This document shows, piece after piece, positions 20,108 through 31,600 of a DNA stretch of 64,000 bases. Each line of letters begins with the position of its first letter. Positions within the stretch are counted from its first letter, which is position 1. The stretch lies in NCBI GenBank assembly GCA_000149265.1, contig CH003386.1, forward strand, positions 501,989 through 565,988, in the 5' to 3' direction. The notes under the pieces were generated by a model, which was not told the DNA's origin, did no database searches, and saw only the letters and a list, made by a program, of their open reading frames with translations. Made by a program: the position numbers and the translations under genes. Source of the DNA: Ciona savignyi (lineage: Eukaryota > Chordata > Ascidiacea > Phlebobranchia > Cionidae).

Positions 20108-21987
20108 TTTTAATTTTCACTACACAATCTACGAGTTAATTATAAAGTTTTTCTATTGATACAGTAAAATTTTGTAAATAATAAATGACTTCTCCTATTG
20201 CGTTCCACCAGAGGCACTGAAAGTGATAAATTACACTGAATACACAACCACGGGATTGTTGCAAATTTGCAACCATACCTAATAATGGCGTATACTATAT
20301 TGACTCAAAGCTTACATTGCTTACTGGCATAATTTTCACTTGTTTCATTTGCTATATATGTCCATCTACACACTGATGTTATTTGCTACTGGTTTACTAT
20401 ATTTTGAGTAATGAAGACAAAGAGGCTGGACTTCACAACTTATACGACTCTCGAAGGTTGAACGAAGAGAAAAAGGGGGAATTCTCTTCTTCCCCAAATA
20501 CCAACGATATAGATATCGCCTCAAGGTTTGGAAGGAACTGTTGCTTAACTCGATATCTGGCATTCGCCACCTTACACTTCTGGATACAAACACATCACGT
20601 CATCGCTGTTGATTATCACGTCATCGAGAAATAATAAACCACCGCCCAGGTTGTACATTTAAACGAGAAAACTCAGAAGTACCTGCAGGTCTGAAACTTT
20701 TAACAGAAAAGAGGGCCTATTAAGTCAGCTTTTAGCCAGCAGGGCGATTTGGAGAGTGCCTAGACCACTCTGGTATATTTCTTTACGGAAAATTCGTTTG
20801 CGTTATCCAAACGGCCAGTTGCGGTTGGATGTTGAGCCGTGCTCGTCGCGTTTTCATTGACGCAACCACAATTGTTGACGACACGTTTATACCGCATGAC
20901 GGAGCTATTCTTTAAATATAAATAGAAATAGCATTTGAGAAACTTAAAGTTTACAAACGAGGCCGTCGGTGGGTGCTTGTCATGTTATGCTGTATATGGC
21001 TAGGGAAGATAGCAAACGAATAAGGAATATTCTGTAATACATCAGGCGTGCAGGAGTCTGCGGCTAACACGGAAACAAACCTATTCATGGCGCACGTTTC
21101 TACATCGACTGCAATGACGTGTTTTTTAAATATAAATAACTTCTGGGAATTCATTCGCTTTCTGCTTAACTCTACCACCTTAGGTCTGTCGGCTTTTCGT
21201 AGAATAACAAACAGATTTAACCGCAATCTCCAATTGTACTGCAATCATTCTGCTCAATAGTAATATTATGGATGCGGTGTGTAGACTGATCCTTCAACCC
21301 GCAGAACAGGTGCGGTACAGGATCCGCTGAATTTAGAGATAAGATCAACAAACGGCGTCACCGCACGAGACCGTAATTCCGTCAACAACAAATGAACCGG
21401 TCAGATCACTTCACGCATTACCGCAACTTCCCTAAACTAGCAAAGTTAAAAAAATCAAATCGAGTCAAATCAGTTGAATTTAATCGCAGACATATCTTTA
21501 TAAGGCAATAATGAAATTGGCACGAAAACAAACGTTTTCGATACTACGCAACGTCTCCAGCACGCGTGCCAACTATTTATCCCCTTTCCGCGTCACGACG
21601 CATTGTGACGTAACAAGCATGGCATCTAAAATCTTTATGAATGAAATGAAAGTTATTTCTGCTACAGAACTGCAAACGATACACACGAACATGTTCACGC
21701 TGGAGTTAAACTGTTATCAAAAACGAAATTTCCACGCCATTTTATCAAATCGTGAAGCAGTACCAAATTAAAGTAAGATTACACCGTTCTAAAAGGATTA
21801 CAACTTCAAGCCAATTTGCACGTATGATATCATTAACTGAAACTTTAGTGGATTAACCAAAGTTTTTTATCGACTTAAGTTGCTAAATTAATTAAACACG
21901 GGTATTTGTTGTGGTGCACTTTATTTACACGCAGAGCCCGCTATAAATAATACAACAACACTGCTCAGCTCTTAGAAGCCATAACAT
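20108..21987. other. Intergenic region between protease 5' end and ADA 3' end
   Basis: Several open frames of 70-97 codons occur on both strands (minus 20366-20593, minus 20951-21244, plus 21511-21771). None shows a family motif, signal peptide or consistent splice context, so I leave them uncalled. A promoter for the minus-strand protease gene would lie just above 20107. Confidence 0.35.
21920..21925 (-). terminator. Poly(A) signal of ADA
   Basis: AATAAA on the minus strand, 62 bases after the ADA stop codon. Confidence 0.7.
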
Positions 21988-24900
21988 TTAAACCATGCCG
22001 TAAGCTGCTTTAAAATCTTGCAATAATTTCTCTCTTATCGGCGCTTCGGCGAAGGACGACCGCAGCGCGTTCAAATTCTGTGGCAATAAAATAAATATGG
22101 TTGGCCAGACATACGTGTCAGATTCTTAAGAAAATGCAGAACAAACATAACTCAAGTAAATTAAATAATTTGTTTCTCCCACCAGCTCTTTAATCTGTTG
22201 CTCAGTAAAGCGGAAATCACGTGATGCCACGTCATACTCGTCCAGGATATCCAAAAAGTGAAAACCAGGGTTGTCGGTGTTGAGGGAGAAATTGACGCCA
22301 TCTTCCATAAACCTTATGGGATGATGATTGGCGTTTAAAGCAGACAGAAAAAATACGGTTTAGACGGAGACATTGACATAACCGGAATTTCCATGCATGC
22401 ATCAAACAGTGTCACCACTATCACATATTACTCTTCACCTAATCGCTGGGTGTGCGGTCATATCCGGCGGAACTGACGCGGTCAAGTTGCTTGAGAGCGG
22501 ACATACTTCAAGATGAATCTGATTTTTGATGACGTCATTGTATACCGCAGCATCTTTAATCGTCTTGTATCCATGCCCGATTCTCGTGGCGTGGAGACGG
22601 TTTATGGCCTACGACGAGGTAATTTAAAATTCGTTATTTGGCTTATCAATTGGGCCTGTTTGGTAAGCTTATTTATAATGTGTAGGGCCGGGGTAGAATA
22701 GAACTCAGCGGGTAGCAAGTCGGTTGTGTCTTTCAAAAAGGCATTAGAGGACGTTATCTGGCCACAGCTGCCAAACCGGTTAAAACAAAAAGTATACCAA
22801 TGTATCCAGCATATTTAACTTCTCTAACATGTAATTCGACTACATGTACGATAAATTTCCCCGAATGTCCAACGCACCGTGCGTTCTACCATCCTTGAGG
22901 ATAAATATTACAGGAGTATCATATTCTAGTAAGCATAGAAACCTCGTTAACTTGTGCAGCGTCGCCACTCTCTCCCGCATGCACTGTTATGTGGATACCA
23001 CGTTCTTTGCAAAACTGGAAACAAATTAGAGTTCTTATTTCGGTCAGACATATTTTGGGGACTTTAGCAACCGATCGTTACTGGCGTTTTCTGAAGGTAA
23101 AAAGTCAGAAACGGTTGAAGTCGAAAATACGATTTAATTATCCATAAAAACACATTAAAGCCAACTTAAATACAAACTTTTTTTACCGAGCCAAGTTTTA
23201 AACCCATGATGGGTTGTCGTCACCAAGACCGGTATTTGTATAAGAGTCGGTATATGCATCGGTCGCGTTAACCATTCGGCCACACGACCGTATCCAACTT
23301 AATACAAACATACGCATTTTGCAGACGTAACTACTATGTCGCCATCTGGTGAGTACTTGTTGGAACATTAATTTCGCGTAAACTTGTGTGTGGCAAATTT
23401 CTCAATTAGTTTAGTACAAACTGTACTTAATTGCTACACCTAGACAACACACAAACACAAATGTACAAAATAGGAAAACGCCATTCGCTGGGGTCATAGC
23501 AATGTTCATCATTGTAATTAGACAGGGGTTGATATAATGCCTTCACTAAAATTGAATGATATGCAAACTAGCATTTAGGTTATAGCATGGTGTGTTATGG
23601 ATCAGACCAATATGAAATTGTGGTTGTGCTAACGTCAAACGCCTCAGTATGTTGGTCGAAAGTTGCTTCTTTCCCACTGGACCCGGCACCTGCGATATCG
23701 AACCCCACAACACCACGATCAGCGAATTCCTCGCACAGTTGGGCGATTTGCATTGACCAATCTGTAAATCCAGAGTGTTAGTTTAATTACCGGCCATATA
23801 GCCCTATAAGATTGCTTCATTTTTATTAGGTTTCGTGGACTGTTAGTTCAGTAACCTATGATGTTAAAATCATACCATAAAATTACCTTGGGAATTTTCA
23901 TATCTTTACATTTCAACCTAAAATGGCTAGGTCGTAGGTTCGAAAACTTTTTTTACATACTTTAGTTTAGACACAACGTTTACAGTCAATCAGTATTTTT
24001 CACTCTGTGTTAGAAGTATGTTGCATAGTAGTAAAATACAAATTACCTGGAAAATCCAGGATAGCACATAGTATAAATCGAACCACAATTGGAAAAACCG
24101 CTTTTACGCTCTCAGCAGCACTGCATATCGCCTCCACTGCGTCACGTGGGGTGAAAGTGCCTCTGAATAATGTATGTTTTAGGTTTGAGGGCGATACGCC
24201 AAATTTGACTCGTATATTTGAACACCGGAATAAATTGCATGGGCCGGATGACATACACACACACCAACTCGAGCCGGCCGACAGGCGTTTGTTTTATTAG
24301 TTTGTGAGCGTACACTTACGGGTGGGCAAGATTATAAAAAACAAACCAATGTGGCGCAGCAGGGATGAAGCGTAATGTACGGTCGCGTGGCTTAATGGTT
24401 AAGGCAACGTGAATATATATACATATATATACATATACATATGACGAATAACGGTGCTAGTCACTAGGCCGCCATGGGTAAGAAACTTGGCTATAGGCTA
24501 AAAAAGGCTGGCGTGTGTAGACCTGGTCTTGTTAAAAAAAAGTACAGGTTTCTCACTTTTCTTTGGCTTCGGTGATGTCTGAGACGTTACAATTAGCGAA
24601 CAGGAATGGACAGAAGCGAAATTCAATGTAGGAGACGCCTTGTTTGTGCTTGTCTTCAATTGCCTCTATGGTCAACCTGCTTAGAGCGTCCTTGTCGGCA
24701 CTGAAAAAGCCAGTCAGTGTCAGTGGGTTGAAATAAAGATTTATTATAAAATAATATATAAGTGCACATATACAGTCTATATTTGTACAGTTCCAAGCTC
24801 AAAATATTTGCTAGGGCTACAAAATTAAAGTTCTCTGCTTACTGAACATTACGATTCTGCAATACACACTTACGCAAAGATAGGTGTCGTAATCTTGAAA

Positions 24901-26083
24901 TTCTGGAGGTATTCGACTAAATTGGGAAATCGTTTTTCTAAACCCACTATTGACCTAAGTTCACTCTCATCGTAGGACGGCAATTCTATCCCACGTTCTC
25001 TGATTGAAACAAAGCAATATATTATAAATAGAAAGAGCAGACAAAACAAGCATAAAAATGCATACCAAAAAAGCACAAAACGTATTTAAATGTTTTTTAA
25101 ATACCTTTCTTAATATAAAATATATATTTAATTATTTCAAATGCATAACGAATTTAAAGTTATATTAATAACATATGTTAGAACAGACATAGTGCTTAAG
25201 TTTAAAAAATATTAAAAAATTATAAAAAATATTATATATTGCTGCTGTGTAGGTAAATAAAATGCAATCAATTACTTATTTACGCTAGTCTAGTTAACAT
25301 CGCATGCCGTCATAATTGCCAGGTAAACAGACTGCGAGGAATTTTAACTTTTTTTGGCCTAATCGTTTGGCACGCAATCCGTAAGCAGGTATTGATGCTT
25401 TAATGATGGGCATATTCTAATTAAAAATTTCGACTTTAATATACAGAACTTATTAGAACTCTGACGGTAATAAATAGAATTAGTAAACACGGTATGGACA
25501 AAGCGAAATTGTCGTATGTATACAATATAAACAGTTGTAATGTGCAGCTGAATTTCTTACTTAGCCAGTTCAATGCATGTCGATAGTCTGAACGATCCGT
25601 CTAAATGACAGTGTAGTTCCGCCTGTGTAATAAGGAAATGCGTGTATATTTTAATAGTAGTACACTGGACATAGACGTGGAGTAGCTAATTAAACCGATC
25701 AGTAACAGAACCTGAAACAAATTTAGATGGTTTCGGGAAACGTAAAAATCGAGTCAATTTAGCAGTAGGTGGATGGTGGCCTACGCACTTGCGCGTATAA
25801 TCAATAAACAGACCTAGCCACACACACTTCGAATAACTGTCCCAATGCTATGCTTTAACTTCATAGCAAGCCTTTGGCGGTGGATATAATATTCATAAGG
25901 AAAGGCCGACCTTAAACAAACACAAGCAAATAACTCTAGTTGTCTTATTGACGTTGTTGTTACTGTATAACTATATATATCTATTAAATCCATTTACGAA
26001 AGTCGCGATCAGTTATGGATTATATGTAAAATACTACTAACCTTAGGGAAATTATAACGTCTGTTGGTATCTTCAGGTAACAT
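21988..26083 (-). CDS. ADA: Adenosine deaminase, 359 aa, 10 exons, complete
   Basis: Deaminates adenosine and deoxyadenosine to inosine forms (purine salvage), normally with a bound zinc in a TIM barrel. Exons: 26083-26042, 25622-25561, 24999-24874, 24700-24557, 24162-24047, 23761-23634, 23014-22943, 22608-22439, 22312-22183 and 22077-21988. They sum to 1080 bases with all phases matching; human ADA has 363 residues. The start MLPEDTNRRYNFPK leads directly into the zinc HxH motif (ELHCHLDGS). Later blocks are ERGIELP, VSYIEFRFCP, VVGFDIAGAG, the TVHAGES motif (zinc His and catalytic Glu), RIGHGY (catalytic His), HLEVCPLSSNLT and SLNTDNP (catalytic or zinc Asp). The second Asp of the usual TDDP is Asn here. 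The C-terminal half ends AAYGMV, aligned with KAYGMP of human ADA. There is no signal peptide, so it is a cytosolic ADA1-type enzyme, not a secreted ADGF/ADA2. AATAAA lies 62 bases downstream. Confidence 0.97.
22683..22765 (+). repeat. Short SINE family-1 fragment
   Basis: GCGGGTAGCAAGTCGGTTGT followed by GTCTTTCAAAAAGGCA resembles the CTAGCTAGTCGGTTGTGT-CTTGGGCAAGGCA segment of the SINE. It lies in an ADA intron. Confidence 0.45.
23175..23295 (-). repeat. tRNA-derived SINE, family 2 (intron of ADA)
   Basis: The reverse complement reads as an A box of the Leu/Ser tRNA type (GTGTGGCCGAATGGTTAACG), then CGACCGATGCATATACCGAC, CATCATGGGTTTAAAACTTG, and an A-rich end. It is the best-preserved head of this family in the window. 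Confidence 0.7.
24378..24520 (+). repeat. tRNA-derived SINE, family 2, with an internal AT microsatellite
   Basis: The A box GGTCGCGTGGCTTAATGGTT is followed by TATATACA dinucleotide expansion (24411-24440), then CACTAGGCCGCCATGGGTAA, AAACTTGGCT and an A-run, the same order as the copy at 23175-23295. The strand is opposite to the host gene ADA. Confidence 0.6.
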
Positions 26084-26186
26084 CTGCTGGCACCGACGGT
26101 CTAACGGTTCCGGGTTACTGACGTCTCTTCTGCACGGTATGCTTGACTAAATTGCACCTGTTGATATAACAAGCGTTCGTCGTATG

Positions 26187-26230
26187 AGGGAGAGAGGGGA
26201 GAGAGAGAAAGAGAGAGGGAGAAAGGCAAA
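26187..26230. repeat. GA-rich (CT on coding strand) low-complexity tract
   Basis: A run of GAGAGAGAGGGA-type sequence about 100 bases upstream of the ADA ATG (26083), so on the coding strand it is a polypyrimidine tract in the promoter or 5' UTR region. Confidence 0.75.
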
Positions 26231-27029
26231 GGGCTATGAGGTGAAATCTGACGCCAGCAAAAAAACAATTGAAAAAATCGGCTGCCGTTGGTGTTTAAAA
26301 ATACAAAAACTTGGGTGAACCACATTAAAGTGAACTCTCTTTTCACTATACGTCTATTTCTAATAACTACTTTCAGAACAATTCAGAGCTTTTAGTTGGT
26401 ATATCTAGAAAGGTTTGAGGTAGTCGCACGTCGGTAAAACAAAACTACCTGTAATATACATCACGTTCAGTAATACACATTTCCCTTTGTCCATAATAAC
26501 ATAACCTGTCATGCATTTGAGCTGTGAGGTGGAGGTTTAAGTAACTCAATTTAGTGACTCGAAACCGCCATATGACCACTCCGTTTGTGGCCGTAAGTAC
26601 TTAACGTATGTTGCTCAAAACTGAAACAATATCATGAACACGCGAATAATTTGACTGTGGACATCACCTTAGGTATATTTGATTTGGAAAGGATATTCCT
26701 TTTTTACTGGGAATGGGCAAACGCAAGAATAATCATCTTATTACACCGCACTTTCATTGATTTACCGAAACTGGAGTATGTCATGATTGAAAGGATTTTT
26801 TTTGTTAGATTAAGGCGACATTTTCTTAATGTTTTTCTTTATAACAGGATCTATTAGCCGACGGCTGGGTTCGAGCTAACACTCTTCTGTACGTGGGCAC
26901 TTTAAGTTGCGCACTTGAAACGTTTCTATTAATAAACACAAGTGGAATTTTACTTAAGCGGGATGACCATCTTCAGAACGGCCATTCTACTGTATAGTTT
27001 ACTTTAAAGCTGTATGTTTTATAGGTTCA

Positions 27030-27125
27030 AGCTTCGAATCCGTGATAGGCTAGCAACCATTTTTTTAAATGGTATATTGTACATGTACGAATTAGTGGCG
27101 CTAACCATTAGGCAGCACACGGCCG
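27030..27125 (-). repeat. tRNA-derived SINE, family 2
   Basis: The reverse complement shows GGCCGTGTGCTGCCTAATGG (A box region), then TACATGTACAATATACC and a degenerate B box GGATTCGAAGCTTGAACC. It matches the other family-2 copies in order. Confidence 0.6.
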
Positions 27126-27586
27126 TGACTTTCAGACTTTATCATATTAAATTTGAATAAATGTTATTTATATATGTCTATTTTTTATGACACGTTTGAA
27201 AGACTTTACTATTTGAATAATTGTGGGTACATTTTCTATCAATAAAATAAAAGTTTCTGTTTTCAATATAAAGAAGAAACAAAAAATAAACTAAATTTCG
27301 CAGAATCGACGACTGACCGCCATACGGCGCAAGTGAGTTAATTCTCGTTCCCCTTGCAGTGGTAAGGTGCATCCGAGTCTCATTTTACTTTGGCACACTA
27401 TACACAGTATAGAGGCATGAAAACGAACTAAAACATAAATAAGTATGTATTATTGCAAACAACATTGCTAACGAATAGCCGCGCATGTATGGAACATCAC
27501 ACGCTAGATTTTTAACATTTATCGTCTACGTGAGTTTTTTTCTCAGTTCACATATACTTTTCACAATATTGGATTGCTAATCATTT

Positions 27587-27799
27587 TTACATCCGATCGT
27601 AGTAATAGGAAAGTTTATACAAGAACACCACGATAGAAGTCACTATTGGCACCAGGCTTTGCAAAAAAACATTTGAACCACAGCGGCAACCAAATGCTCT
27701 TGGAAGTCGACTTTTCCGACTATTTACCATGTAAATTGACTGTTGTTTTCCAAGCACGTCAGAGACGAATCCGAATACTTTGTGGGACATATGCTCCAT
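27587..27799 (-). CDS. Possible small membrane protein, 70 aa, unrecognised
   Basis: An uninterrupted frame starting with ATG encodes a basic middle (NSRKSRLPRAFGCRCGSN) and a C-terminal hydrophobic segment (SLVPIVTSIVVFLYKLSYYY), giving a tail-anchored pattern. I do not recognise it. No poly(A) signal or splice partner was found nearby, and an AT-rich genome yields such frames by chance, so it is only a candidate. Confidence 0.22.
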   Translation of the reverse strand: MEHMSHKVFGFVSDVLGKQQSIYMVNSRKSRLPRAFGCRCGSNVFLQSLVPIVTSIVVFLYKLSYYYDRM

Positions 27800-28604
27800 A
27801 GTCTACAGCTATACGTGGCATCCAACCCGTTGTTTTATTTTTACCATTGAAAAACCATTTATGCCATCCTTATAAGTGTAGGTAAATTCATCGTTTCTTT
27901 TCATCATAACACTTCCAAAGGAATATCATTCAATCAATCAACAAAAGTCTGAAATGTGAATGGTTTCATTTTATTTCAGTTTCGAGGGGTCAGTTCTACA
28001 GTATCTTTCTCTTGTGAAATAGTCCAGACATACGACATACTACTGCGGCACCGAACCATCTGGGAGCAGCAAACGGCAAAAAATAATTCGGGAAAAAATA
28101 TCCGAACGTTTAGGTAAGGAATATACAGATGAAGCAGCTAAAAGCGCGCCCACCGCACCAAACCTGCTATCTTTTTGCGCCACACAAATAATTACACAAA
28201 ATTACAGCTAGATTGGTGATCCGCCGGTAATTTTTCTGCATTATGGTTCTCACAACCGATTGGAGCACTTACACAGTTCCAGTGCAGAGCACAGATGAAA
28301 GATATGTGTAGACCACTATTTAACAGAAGAGAAACTGAATATAAATTACGAAAATCTCGAAAAATTACAATAAACAACAAAAAACGAAAGTTTGTAACAA
28401 AACAATAAACGCAACTCAACACTTCACAGGATGGATCGGCAGTCCAAATACATTCGAAAAAATACAACGCGCTGTGGCAACGTAAAGGACTTATTTTACA
28501 GGAACAACCCAGTTAGAAAAATAACCTTGTACAAAAATAACAAAGAGTTTGAGCCACGGGGAACACTGTTCGGAACTTGTCATTAGAATTGTGTTGGTGT
28601 TTCT

Positions 28605-31600
28605 TTACAGTGCAACGCCCTGTCTGCCTTCCCCCTCTTCGAAACGCTTGGCACCGGCAACTGCTTCGTGTACGATCACATCTAAAGCGTTGTTTAGCTC
28701 GTAGTCGAGTGAATCCTGCAAAAAATCAAAGTGTTGATTCGAAATTAGGAAATCTATGCCAGCTGTTAACTTCCGCTACGGCACTGGATCGTGCACGTTT
28801 GTTAGTCATGCATATAGATGAGAATATCCAGACACGATTTTGACCAGTGGTGTATTACAATATCTCATAACCATTAGTGATTAATGCAACCATAGTTTGA
28901 ATAATTTTCACAAGAGTTCCTTAAAACATGAAGAGTATATAAACAACACAATTTTTTAGCAAGTTTGCATTTCCAAGTTATTCCACACTTTTAATTCAGT
29001 TTCTCAGTGATGTCACTTTATTAAAAAAAAGATGTGTTGTGCAATATATGCATAACCCACTGAACCAAAAGATTCCCAAGAAAACCACAAGAAGTCAAAC
29101 GGAACAAACATTGTTTTTAAAATGAAATGCCTCAATAAACACAAAGATTACACCATCAGCTTTGTTGATTGTGTAATCTTAAAAAAAAGGTTAAAAATGC
29201 AAAAAAACATATTCTACTTTTTTAATAAAAGAACTGAGTTTCGGAAAGCACTGCTGTTTTGGTTATACAAAAAACGGAAGCTCTGTGTAGTCCGTTCTAT
29301 GATCTTACAATATCAAAAGATGGTCAATTTAGCGAACCAATTCCCACCTTTTTGCAGGCTGAATTAAAGGTTGCATTGTAGGTGGAGTCTCTGTCTGCTC
29401 GTAAACTCATTTGTGGGTGTTGGGAAATTTCTTTGGCCAAATTCACTGCAACCGATAAGGCTGAAACCGAAAATAAACAGCTTGTCAATCATTAATCAGT
29501 CTGTTATTGTGGAGATACAGCAGCTCAGCAAATTTCCTGCCGACTTCCTGCCATATGGCGGCATTATGAGAGCTTTGTTGATCACAGAATAAAGCAATCT
29601 CAGCACTGCATTATATTGAGTTTCAGTCTGTGTATAATGACATAACTTATTGCAACTTCACAGTTTGTCAAAAAGCAATTACAGCAATCAATAATATTGA
29701 TTTTGCCTAAGCACTTATTATAACCAAGTTTGCAGTCTCAGAAGCATTAATTGATTGCAACGTGCAGTAAATCAATAAATAAAATGAAATTAGAAAATAA
29801 TTACCTTCACCGTCTTCAGCTACTCTATTGGCGAGTCCAATTTTCAATGCCTCTTCAGAGTCAATAGATCTGCCAGTGAGGATTAAGTCCAATGCATTTG
29901 ACAATCCTACTAATGCAGGCAATCTCACCTGTGGAACAACGATTTACTCAAACAACATGTGGGCTTTAATCTGCGTTTTGCTGGTGGTGCAAAAGTGCAT
30001 ATGATATCCTGATAGATGTTGTATTGGGATGTATAAAGATAATAATTCAATATTTTAATAGGATAAAGTTAAAAAGCCTTACTTATGGGGCTAAGGGACA
30101 AATTAAAAACACAGGGAATATTTAATGACCAGTAAAAATGGAATTTCGTTATTTCATTGTAAAATCGACTTTATGTTAAATGTGCAAACATTGGCTTTGT
30201 ATTGGGCTTCTTAGATAAATTTTATAATCTAGTAAACCTTTAAGCCTATACTATGATGACTAGAAATGTTAAAAAGCTATAAATTTCAAGAAATAGTGAC
30301 AGAAGCCTTTTTTGTAATATGGTACAAAAATGTTGCCAGCAGGCAGCAACTGCACAGAGTGAATACAACTTGTATATACAGAATCTGTTTTACATTAAAG
30401 TAAATTACAGAAAATAAGATATCAAGCACCTCTCCCCATTAGGTGCAAGTATTTATCCAGAGGGTAGTATTGCAGAAATTAGAATAACTAGATTTTTATA
30501 GAACTTTCTATATGGGGACAAAACGACTGTCATAATTATCATCATCATATTATTTCAGTTGTGTTTTAGGGGCTATTTTGGTAATATTTTTTTAATATAT
30601 TATAATATTTAAATTATAAAGAATCATTTACAATCCAATACTTTTAATTTGTAATAAAACCAACCGTTCCTCCATCAATAAGAGGCACACCAAATCTCCG
30701 ATTAAAAGCACCAACAATCGTAGACTTCTCGAACACCCTGAGATCGCAAAGAAGAGCAAGTTCCAACCCGCCTGCCACTCCATACCCATTCACTGCTGCT
30801 ATGACAGGCTTGCGGATGTGTAATCGTGTTGGACCCTAAACATCAATCGTTTCAGGATTTTAAGATTTTGAGATTTTGAGAGAACAATATGGCAATAAAT
30901 GGTCAAAATTTTGCTCTATCCTTCTGGATTAATAAATGTTGCAATTAATATACAAATACCAGATTTATGGGCGGACGGAAAATGGTATTATATATAAACA
31001 TTACAAGGAAAGTTTTATTATATACTGGTACAATGTACTTCATTTATCACTAACTTTTTTTAAATAAAAAATATCTACTTCACAAAACTGTTTTTTAAAA
31101 ATGAAACTAAATTTGAACCTGCGTCCAACACAGTTTAACGTTCATCTGGAGATATTTAAGAGAAAATAATAAAATTGTGGGATAACAAAGGAAGTTATAA
31201 CAAAGTTTCTGAAACATAAATATAAAACGGAAATTCAAAATCACTAAACGTAAACTAAACGATGTTAAAACATATAACAATGTCATTGTGAACCAAACTT
31301 TAAAGCATTGCCTAGTAAAACAAACAACATACAGAATATACACTGAAAAGCAAACCACAGCTAACTTTATTCTACAACTTACAAAAAAATGTTTTCCTAC
31401 TTGAAACACCCATGCAACAAGTAAATAAGCCTAGACTACTTCATTTTAAATGTGTTGTTCTATCGTGCATTGAATATAACATTTTAAATCACTAGGTTTT
31501 ATATTAAAATAAATAGGAAGACAAAATACTAAAAAAATAAAATAAAATTAATATTGAGTATTGATAATAATTTTTGCTCTCTGCCCTACGTAGTCTAGGA

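Larger units (their letters stand above)
26231..28604. other. Intergenic region between ADA and the crotonase gene
   Basis: Contains one family-2 SINE (27030-27125), one small open frame with a membrane segment (27587-27799, listed separately) and AT-rich DNA. An open stretch near 28028-28200 (plus) has basic and acidic residues but no supported splice context. Confidence 0.35.

Noticed and set aside
20951-21260. Overlapping frames on both strands (97 and 70 codons)
   Set aside because: Neither has a motif, signal peptide or phase-matched partner exon.
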